From an uncultured Lachnospiraceae bacterium (GTDB lineage: Bacteria > Bacillota > Clostridia > Lachnospirales > Lachnospiraceae), in the NCBI GenBank assembly GCA_946624935.1, contig CAMOSN010000001.1, forward strand, positions 1-64,000: a stretch of 64,000 nt of DNA. Direction: 5' to 3'. This document shows, in pieces, positions 10,571 through 17,883 of this stretch; within the stretch, counting starts at the first letter, position 1; every line of letters begins with the position of its first letter. The notes under the pieces are model-generated. The model was not told the origin of the DNA. It searched no databases and saw nothing but the letters and a program-made list of their open reading frames with translations. Position numbers and translations under genes: made by a program.

Positions 10571-11615
10571 AATCAACAATCGAATAAACAGGATCGCATT
10601 GACTGTCTGTGCACTGCTTTTTCTGGCAGTGCCTGCAGTATGCGTTTCCGCATCGGAGAGAGGACTGACGGAAAGGTCCTCTCTTTCTGGTTTGTCGGAT
10701 CTGATTGAACTGCTCGGTGCACAGGGTGGATCGGCAGCCGGGTCCGGCAGTGGTTCGGATTCCTCCCAGGACGCCTCCGGGTCAGGATTGCTTCAGGAGG
10801 TTCTGGAACTTCTGGGAGCAGCTTCGGACATCCCGATTCGGGATGTTACTGTCAGTAAGATCGGCGAGAAGGAATATACCGGCAAGGAGATCCGGCCGCT
10901 TCCAAAGCTTACGTATAATGGAAAGACACTCAAACGGGGAACGGACTATTCCCTGTCCTATTCTGAAAACGTCAAAGTCGGAACGGCGAAGTGCAAAATC
11001 ACCGGCAAAGGCGCCTATAAGGGAACGCGGACGGTTTCCTTTAAAATTGTAAAAAAAGGAAGTAAGGGTTCGAGTGCTTCCTCTTCGACTGAAAAATCAA
11101 AATCATCCAAAAAATTTACGGTAAAGCTTTCCAAAACAAGCTATGAATACACAGGATCTGAAAAGAAGCCATCCGTAAAAGTGACTTCCTCAGGTAAAAG
11201 TGTTCCATCCTCCGCTTATACGGTTTCCTACAAAGCAAATAAAAATGTCGGAACAGCAACCGTCACGGTGAAGGGAAAAGGGGATTATAAGGGGTATCTT
11301 GGAACAGCGAGCTTTAAGATCACCCTGAAAAAGGTGACGCTGTCATCGGTAAAGAGCGATGAATCAGGCAGCATGACCGTGAACTGGAAGAGCGATTCAC
11401 AGGCAGATGGTTATCAGCTTGAATATGCTACGAACAAGTCCTTTACTTCGGCCGTCAAAAAGAAACAGATTGCGGACGGAAAGGAAACCACCTGCACCAT
11501 CGAAAAGCTGAACTCTGCAAAAATGTATTATGCACGTATTCGCAGTTATCATAAATCGGGCAGCAGAAACAGCTACGGCCCCTGGAGCACCGTAAAAAAT
11601 GTAAAAATAAAATGA
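10545..11615 (+). CDS. Secreted protein with Ig-like/MBG-type repeats and C-terminal fibronectin type III-like domain
   Basis: Signal peptide IALTVCALLFLAVPAVCVSAS; two xGTAxxxxxGKGxYKG-type repeats; GYQLEYATNKSFTSA...YYARIRSYHKSG Fn3 region; start 10542/10545 overlaps the previous CDS. Confidence 0.7.
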   Translation: MAISTWKNKINNRINRIALTVCALLFLAVPAVCVSASERGLTERSSLSGLSDLIELLGAQGGSAAGSGSGSDSSQDASGSGLLQEVLELLGAASDIPIRDVTVSKIGEKEYTGKEIRPLPKLTYNGKTLKRGTDYSLSYSENVKVGTAKCKITGKGAYKGTRTVSFKIVKKGSKGSSASSSTEKSKSSKKFTVKLSKTSYEYTGSEKKPSVKVTSSGKSVPSSAYTVSYKANKNVGTATVTVKGKGDYKGYLGTASFKITLKKVTLSSVKSDESGSMTVNWKSDSQADGYQLEYATNKSFTSAVKKKQIADGKETTCTIEKLNSAKMYYARIRSYHKSGSRNSYGPWSTVKNVKIK

Positions 11616-11652
11616 TATTCCTTCATTATGTGAAGTTCCAAGGAGGGTATTC

Positions 11653-12858
11653 ATGATCTATCGTAAGGACCGATACGGAAACGAGCTGTCTATTCTCGGG
11701 TTTGGCTGCATGCGTTTTACGCAGACAGCCGGAAGGATCGATCTGGCCAAGGCTGAAAAAGAGATCATGCTGGCATTTCGAAACGGTGTAAACTATTATG
11801 ATACGGCCTATGTCTATCCGGGAAGCGAGGCAGCGCTCGGTGAGATCCTTGAGAAAAACGGGATCCGCGATCAGGTGTATATTGCCACAAAGCTGCCTCA
11901 TTATCTGGTACGCAGCAAGGAGAGTCTGGAAAAATATTTCCAGGAGGAGTTAAAACGGCTTCGCACAGATCACATTGATTATTATCTGATGCACATGCTT
12001 ACGGATATCGAAGCATGGAAGCGGCTGCTGGAGTACGGCGTACTGGACTGGCTTGCCGAAAAAAAGGAAAACGGTCAAATCCGTCAGGTCGGTTTTTCCT
12101 ATCACGGCAATACGGACATGTTTTTGCAGGTCGTCGATGCATATGACTGGGATTTCTGCCAGATCCAGTATAATTACATGGATGAGCATTCGCAGGCAGG
12201 CAGAAGGGGACTGCAGTATGCACATTCCAAGGGGCTTCCGGTGGTGATCATGGAGCCGCTGCGCGGAGGAAAGCTGGTTAAAAATCTTCCGAAGGAGGCG
12301 ACTGAGCTCTTCCGCAGATATGCCGAAAAATATGGTGAGGAATCACCAGGTGCCTGTGCTTCCCCGGCTGCCTGGGCCTTCCGCTGGCTGTGGGATCAGC
12401 CGGAGGTGACCGTTGTGCTCTCCGGAATGAATTCCGAGGAGATGGTGCTAGAAAACACTGCGGAAGCTTCCAATGCAAAAAGCGGCATGCTCAGCAGCAG
12501 AGATCAGAAGCTGCTTCACAAAATCGCTGAGTATATCAATGCAAAAATGAAGGTTGGCTGTACGGGCTGCGCCTATTGCATGCCCTGCCCGCAGCATGTT
12601 GATATTCCCGGCACCTTTGCTGCCTATAACCGTTCTTATACCGAGGGATGGCTCAGCGGCTGGAAGGACTATTTTATGTGCACGGCTCTGCGCCAGAATG
12701 CAACCGGTGCATCGAACTGCATTGGCTGCGGCCGCTGTGAAAAGCACTGTCCGCAGCATATTGAAATTCGCAGGGAGCTGCAGAATGCGAAAAAGAGGCT
12801 TGAAGGACCAGCCTACAAGGTGGCCCGGAAAGCAGTTCGGACGTTCCGGAAATACTGA
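11653..12858 (+). CDS. Aldo/keto reductase with C-terminal 4Fe-4S motifs
   Basis: LGFGCMRF, NYYDTAYVYPGSE, CTGCAYCMPCPQHVDIP, CIGCGRCEKHCPQHIEI. Confidence 0.9.
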   Translation: MIYRKDRYGNELSILGFGCMRFTQTAGRIDLAKAEKEIMLAFRNGVNYYDTAYVYPGSEAALGEILEKNGIRDQVYIATKLPHYLVRSKESLEKYFQEELKRLRTDHIDYYLMHMLTDIEAWKRLLEYGVLDWLAEKKENGQIRQVGFSYHGNTDMFLQVVDAYDWDFCQIQYNYMDEHSQAGRRGLQYAHSKGLPVVIMEPLRGGKLVKNLPKEATELFRRYAEKYGEESPGACASPAAWAFRWLWDQPEVTVVLSGMNSEEMVLENTAEASNAKSGMLSSRDQKLLHKIAEYINAKMKVGCTGCAYCMPCPQHVDIPGTFAAYNRSYTEGWLSGWKDYFMCTALRQNATGASNCIGCGRCEKHCPQHIEIRRELQNAKKRLEGPAYKVARKAVRTFRKY

Positions 12859-12889
12859 TATCGGGATCCACATTCCAGGGAGGGAGTAT

Positions 12890-13546
12890 ATGGATAAAAA
12901 TAGTACAGCGATCTGCTGGCTTGGACACAGCTGTTTTCTCATTGAAAAAGGCGGATATCGAATCGTAGTGGACCCTTATGCTGATTCTGCGGTCGGAGGA
13001 TACACCCCTTTGCGCGTAGAGGCGGATATGGTATTGTGCAGCCATGAGCATGACGATCATAATGCAAGAGGAAATGTGACACTTCGCGCCGGAAAAAGCG
13101 CTTCCGATAACCCCTTCACGATCAACCGGATCGAATCCTGGCACGATGAAGCGCAGGGGAAAAAAAGAGGGCCTAATACCATCCACATCCTTGAGGATGG
13201 TGCGTACCGCATCGCCCATATGGGGGATCTTGGCTGCATGCCGACGGATCAGCAGAAAGAGCAGCTGAAGGGCCTGGATGTGTGCCTGGTTCCTGTCGGA
13301 GGCTTCTTCACCATGAAGCCGGAGTTTGTCCATAAGCTTATGGAGGAGATCTCTCCGACGATTGTTGTACCGATGCATTATCGTTTTCGCCAGAATGGAA
13401 CGACCTATGGAATGCGTATCATCGCTACGGTGGATCACTATCTGAGAAAATGCACGGATGTCACCATGTACAATCGTAATTATCTCACGCTGCCCGAGGA
13501 TCTTCACAGACAGACGGCAGTCCTTCGACTCGGAAGTACCGGCTGA
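12890..13546 (+). CDS. MBL-fold metal-dependent hydrolase (UlaG-like)
   Basis: WLGHSCFLIE, CSHEHDDHN, HMGDLGC, VVPMHYRF; RBS agggagg before ATG 12890. Confidence 0.85.
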   Translation: MDKNSTAICWLGHSCFLIEKGGYRIVVDPYADSAVGGYTPLRVEADMVLCSHEHDDHNARGNVTLRAGKSASDNPFTINRIESWHDEAQGKKRGPNTIHILEDGAYRIAHMGDLGCMPTDQQKEQLKGLDVCLVPVGGFFTMKPEFVHKLMEEISPTIVVPMHYRFRQNGTTYGMRIIATVDHYLRKCTDVTMYNRNYLTLPEDLHRQTAVLRLGSTG

Positions 13547-13579
13547 TGACCTGTAACAAAAGGCCTTGAAATTCGCTGC

Positions 13580-13615
13580 GTAGTGTGATACACTACATGT
13601 AGTTTTAAAAACTAC
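13580..13615 (+). promoter_or_regulatory. Interleaved inverted repeats upstream of a small CDS
   Basis: GTAGTG-tgata-CACTAC, ACTACATGTAGT and GTAGTTTT-t-AAAAACTAC share half-sites within 36 bp. Confidence 0.6.
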
Positions 13616-13644
13616 GTTATCGGGTTTTGGGGAGGCGATTCGTC

Positions 13645-13899
13645 ATGACAGGAAAAGAGTTAAAGGCATTTTTCGAGGAGCATCTGGTTCCTTCCAGGCT
13701 GTATAAGATCGGCGGCAAGCATAATCACAGAATCTGCATGGAGTCGACAAAGGATGGATGGGATGTTTTTTTCAGCGAACGCAGCGAAAAGGTCGGTGTC
13801 ATGCATTTTCATGATGAAGCAAGCGCATGTGCTGCACTGAAAAATGAGATCCGCAAGGCCATGGAGGTTATGTACGGACTTACCTGGGCAGGTGCATGA
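13645..13899 (+). CDS. Small conserved-looking protein of unknown function (84 aa)
   Basis: ATG 13645 behind ggggagg; compact ORF followed by a terminator. Confidence 0.6.
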   Translation: MTGKELKAFFEEHLVPSRLYKIGGKHNHRICMESTKDGWDVFFSERSEKVGVMHFHDEASACAALKNEIRKAMEVMYGLTWAGA

Positions 13900-13952
13900 T
13901 CACCTGATACAGATGGATAAATCGTTTCAGGCAATTAACCCTGATTTTATAG

Positions 13953-14012
13953 AAGCCATGCATTTTCTGCGCGCATCTGCGGTGCGGAAGGCTGCATGGC
14001 TTTTCCTATTTT
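13953..14012 (+). terminator. Terminator-like hairpin
   Basis: AAGCCATGCA ... TGCATGGCTT then ttcctatttt. Confidence 0.6.
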
Positions 14013-14072
14013 AAGACATGTGGTGGAAAGAACTGTGAAAATGGTAAACGATAAAAGATTATATGGACAAAT

Positions 14073-14108
14073 GACTATATGGATAATGGAGACTATATGG
14101 ATAATGGA
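14073..14108. repeat. Perfect 18-bp tandem duplication
   Basis: GACTATATGGATAATGGA x2; degenerate copy GATTATATGGACAAAT just upstream. Confidence 0.95.
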
Positions 14109-14256
14109 GAAAATACTGATACATATTAACGGATAAATATTACACTGTTAAACAAGGGAAAAGAATGTTATAGTATTCTAAGCAAAATAAACCAGGTGCG
14201 CTGCACAGCTGCATTGTTTCAGACAGTAATAATAAGCAGAAAGGAACCAGTGAAAA

Positions 14257-15093
14257 GTGATTGGAGTAATTGACGTCGGGGGAGGAATGCGCGGAATCTA
14301 CGGAGCGGGCGTTTTTGACTATTGCATGGATCAGGGTATTTCCTTTGATGCCTGTTTTGGTGTATCTGCCGGGGCGGCAAATATCAGTTCCTATGTCGCA
14401 CATCAGCGGGGCCGGAACTATCGATATTACAGTGAATATGCGTTTCGCAAGGAGTATATGGGCTGGGAAAACTTTGTCCGGACCCGTTCTTATATCAACC
14501 TGAATTATATCTACGGAACCCTTTCTAATTCGGACGGGGAATATCCGCTGGATTATCCAAACATGCTTTCTTCGGGCAAGCAGATGCAGATCGTCACAAC
14601 GGATGCCCGAACGGGAAGGCCGTATTATTTCAGCCTGGAGGATATGCAGCAGGATAAGTATGATCCGATCAAAGCCTCCTCCTGTGTTCCGGTGGTGAAC
14701 CGGCCTTATACCATCAATGGCATTCCTTATTATGACGGCGGAATCAGTGATCCCATTCCCGTTAACCGGGCATTTCGGAAGGGCTGTGACAAGGTGGTTC
14801 TGATCCTGACCAGGCCGCGGGATGATTATCGCGATTCCAACAGTGACCGGCGTCTGGCAAAGCTCATTGCAAAGCGCTATCCCAAAGCCGCTTATAAGCT
14901 GGCCCACCGGGCACAGATCTACAACCGACAGCTGGATCTTGCCAAGAGCTACGAAAAACGTGGAAAGGTACTCATTATTGCGCCGAAGGACATCAGCGGA
15001 ATGAAGACGCTGACAAAGGATCTTGACGCAATGCGTTTCATGTATCAGGAAGGATATGAGGATGCTGAAAAGATTCCTGCATTCATCGGATGA
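14257..15093 (+). CDS. Patatin-like phospholipase family protein (GTG start)
   Basis: DVGGGMRGIYGAGVFD, GVSAGAAN (GxSxG), YYDGGISDPIP (DGG). Confidence 0.88.
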   Translation: MIGVIDVGGGMRGIYGAGVFDYCMDQGISFDACFGVSAGAANISSYVAHQRGRNYRYYSEYAFRKEYMGWENFVRTRSYINLNYIYGTLSNSDGEYPLDYPNMLSSGKQMQIVTTDARTGRPYYFSLEDMQQDKYDPIKASSCVPVVNRPYTINGIPYYDGGISDPIPVNRAFRKGCDKVVLILTRPRDDYRDSNSDRRLAKLIAKRYPKAAYKLAHRAQIYNRQLDLAKSYEKRGKVLIIAPKDISGMKTLTKDLDAMRFMYQEGYEDAEKIPAFIG

Positions 15094-15952
15094 GGCTGCC
15101 TGTGCGGGAGCATTCCCTCTGAAAGAGGAGGATTATCTGGAAAAGGACTGCCTTCTGTGCATGGAGGATCCAGCCATGGAGCGCAAAATCCGGTCGATTC
15201 CGCAGAAACGGATTCTCGACAAGATGGACGAATACATGGCCAGAAGGGACTATAAGGGGGCGGAGCGTCATCTGCTCTACTGGCTGGAGGAAGCAAAGGC
15301 CGGTGCTGATACGCGGGGGGAGCTTCTGGTCTGCAACGAGCTGATCGGTCATTATCGCAAGATGGGAGAGAAGGATCAGGCTCTGCACTATGCCGGCCGT
15401 GCCCTGGAGCTTCTGAAGGTTCTTGACTTTGACCGGACGGTCAGTGCCGGAACCACCTATGTCAATGCCGCCACCGCAGCGCACGCCTTTGGCGAGTATG
15501 AACGCGCCGGTGAACTGTTTGAGCGGGCGCGGGAGATTTACGAAGCCAGAGAGGATACTGCCCGTCATCTGCTTGGCGGCCTCTACAATAATATGGCGCT
15601 GAATCTTGCCGCGCAGGAGCAGTATGCGCAGGCTTTTTCTTATTTTCAAAAAGCGATGGAACAAATGCAGAAGGTTCCGGGCGGGAAGCTTGAACAGGCG
15701 ATCACCTGTCTGAACATGGCGGATGTGCTTGACGCCGAATACGGCATGGAGGAGAAGGAAGGCGAGATCTTTGCGCTCGTGGATCAGGCGGAGGAGCTGC
15801 TTCGTGAGCCGGAAGCTCCGCGTGACGGGTATTATGCCTTTGTGTGTGAAAAATGTGCGCCAGCTTTCTCTTATTACGGATATTTCCAGACAGCACAGGA
15901 GCTCACGGACCTTGCGGAAGAAATCTACAGAAAGGAAGAAACGCAGGAATGA
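15056..15952 (+). CDS. Tetratricopeptide repeat protein
   Basis: TPR-like helices (AFGEYERAGELFERAREIYEA; LAAQEQYAQAFSYFQKAMEQM). Confidence 0.75.
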   Translation: MRMLKRFLHSSDEAACAGAFPLKEEDYLEKDCLLCMEDPAMERKIRSIPQKRILDKMDEYMARRDYKGAERHLLYWLEEAKAGADTRGELLVCNELIGHYRKMGEKDQALHYAGRALELLKVLDFDRTVSAGTTYVNAATAAHAFGEYERAGELFERAREIYEAREDTARHLLGGLYNNMALNLAAQEQYAQAFSYFQKAMEQMQKVPGGKLEQAITCLNMADVLDAEYGMEEKEGEIFALVDQAEELLREPEAPRDGYYAFVCEKCAPAFSYYGYFQTAQELTDLAEEIYRKEETQE

Positions 15953-16890
15953 AGGGACTCGAGCTTTCCAGAGCATATTATCAGGAATACGGCGCGCCGA
16001 TGCTGAAGGAACGCTTTCCCGCCCTGATCGACTTCCTGGCAGTCGGGCTGGTGGGAGAGGGATCCGAATGTATGGGCTTCGATGATGAAGTCTCACAGGA
16101 TCACGATTTTGAGCCGGGCTTTGTCGTGTTCCTCCCGGGCGAGGAGATCATCGACCGGCGCACTGCCTTTGCACTGGAGCGCGCCTATGCGGCTCTGCCC
16201 GGAGAGTATGAGGGGATACGGCGCTGCAGCATTTCCCCGGTCGGCGGCACACGGCACGGTGTATTGCGCACCGATGCGTTCTTTCGGGATAAATGCGGTG
16301 CGCCGGACGGCTGTCTGTCCCTGCAGCAATGGCTTCAGGTACCGGAGCAGTCCCTTGCGGAAGCGACCGGCGGCGAGGTCTTCTGCGATCCTTACGGGGA
16401 GGTCACAAAAATCCGGGAAAGATTGGCTTATTTTCCGGAGGATATCCGCCGGAAAAAGCTTGCAGGCGCCCTGCTGATCATGGCGCAGTCAGGGCAGTAT
16501 AATTACACACGCTGTTTACAGCACGGTGAAACGGCCGCAGCACAGCTGGCCGTGATCGAATTTGTAAAAAGCACCATGACCGCTGTTTTCTTATTAAACG
16601 AGGTCTATCAGCCCTATTACAAATGGGCGTTCCGCAAAATGCGCATCCTGCCGCGGCTGTCTCTGCTGGCGGAGCTGCTTGAATATCTGATCACCTCGGA
16701 TAATGACGGCGAAAACGCCCGTGAAAAGCAGAACGTGATCGAGGGGATCGCAGCGGATGTGATCGACGAGCTGATGGATCAGGAGCTGACCAGGGCTGTG
16801 TGCCAGGATCTCGAGAAACATGCCTATAGTGTGAACGATGGGGTGCGGGACAGCACGGTGCGCAATATGCATATACTCGCGGGAATCTGA
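15949..16890 (+). CDS. DUF4037-like (nucleotidyltransferase-fold) protein
   Basis: GLVGEGSECMGFDDEVSQDHDFEPGFVVFLP motif; ATGA overlap with TPR gene. Confidence 0.7.
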   Translation: MKGLELSRAYYQEYGAPMLKERFPALIDFLAVGLVGEGSECMGFDDEVSQDHDFEPGFVVFLPGEEIIDRRTAFALERAYAALPGEYEGIRRCSISPVGGTRHGVLRTDAFFRDKCGAPDGCLSLQQWLQVPEQSLAEATGGEVFCDPYGEVTKIRERLAYFPEDIRRKKLAGALLIMAQSGQYNYTRCLQHGETAAAQLAVIEFVKSTMTAVFLLNEVYQPYYKWAFRKMRILPRLSLLAELLEYLITSDNDGENAREKQNVIEGIAADVIDELMDQELTRAVCQDLEKHAYSVNDGVRDSTVRNMHILAGI

Positions 16891-16938
16891 AGGAACATAC
16901 CATACATTTGGAACAGAAAGAATAGGAGAATCGAAGTC

Positions 16939-17640
16939 ATGAGAATCTGCGGCCTGCAAAAAATGACCCTTCTGGATTTTCCCGGCCATGTCGCCTGCAC
17001 GGTTTTTCTCGGAGGATGTGATCTTCGTTGCCCGTTCTGCCACAATTATGAGCTGGCTTGTGGGAGCGTTCCTGAAACGATGACGCAGGAAGCGCTTCTT
17101 CGCTTTCTCGGTAAGCGCAAAGGACTGCTGGACGGGGTTGCGATCACCGGTGGAGAGCCCTGCCTGAATCAGGATCTCCCGGAGTTTCTGAAACAGGTCC
17201 GCGCCCTGGGCTTTCTGACAAAGCTGGATACGAACGGATTTCATCCGGCCATGCTGCAGCAGATTTTACAGGAGCGTCTGGTGGATTATGTGGCGATGGA
17301 TGTTAAAAACTGTCCTGAAAAATACGCTTTGACCTGCGGGCTCCCTGAGGACCGGCTGGATCTTGGATGTGTGCGGGAAAGCATTGCGCTCCTTCGGGAT
17401 GGGGCGGTGGATTATGAGTTCCGCACAACTGTGGTCAGAGAGTTTCACAAGCCGGAGGATTTCTATGGGATCGGAGAGCTGATCAGCGGGGCAAAACAGG
17501 CTTTTCTGCAGCAGTTTACCGATCGCGAGGAGGTTCCCTTTGCGGGGCTGCATGCACTGGAAAAAGAGGAGATGCTGCGCTGTGCGGCTGTCCTCAAGCC
17601 TTTTGCCGGGAAGGTCGAAATCCGCGGAATCGATGTGTAA
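16939..17640 (+). CDS. nrdG: Anaerobic ribonucleoside-triphosphate reductase activating protein (radical SAM)
   Basis: CDLRCPFCHNYEL radical-SAM motif, AITGGEPCLN; upstream of nrdD. Confidence 0.85.
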   Translation: MRICGLQKMTLLDFPGHVACTVFLGGCDLRCPFCHNYELACGSVPETMTQEALLRFLGKRKGLLDGVAITGGEPCLNQDLPEFLKQVRALGFLTKLDTNGFHPAMLQQILQERLVDYVAMDVKNCPEKYALTCGLPEDRLDLGCVRESIALLRDGAVDYEFRTTVVREFHKPEDFYGIGELISGAKQAFLQQFTDREEVPFAGLHALEKEEMLRCAAVLKPFAGKVEIRGIDV

Positions 17641-17717
17641 GAACCGGCAGGGAAGTGTGCTTTCGTCAGACGATTCTGTCGATTACAGTGCTGTAAAAGA
17701 ACTTTAACAGGTTATTA

Positions 17718-17788
17718 ACACAAGATATAGATTATTCAATTCTTTCTCCCTACCATATATTGACACAGACTCCTTTCAGTGGTACATT
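17718..17788 (+). promoter_or_regulatory. Candidate nrdD promoter with two NrdR-box-like sites
   Basis: Box 1 ACACAAGATATAGATT (17718-17733) and box 2 ctaCCATATATTGaca (17750-17765), 32 bp apart; -35 TTGACA (17760-17765), 17-bp spacer, -10 TACATT (17783-17788). Confidence 0.55.
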
Positions 17789-17883
17789 GTGTATTGTGCG
17801 GATTTGGTCTGTACCTCGGGCAAAACAGAGTACAGGCTGCGACTCCGATATTATACAATGGTTCCAATGGAGGGAGTTCTATT

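Noticed and set aside
9521-10579. 352-aa minus-strand Leu/Arg/Gly repeat ORF
   Set aside because: Antisense translation of the 36-bp repeats in the SH3 protein gene.
14257-16890. Calling the patatin/TPR/DUF4037 trio a CBASS system
   Set aside because: Patatin is of the widespread YjjU/RssA type, there is no recognisable CD-NTase sequence, and no Cap2/Cap3 or defence-island context; kept only as a speculative finding.
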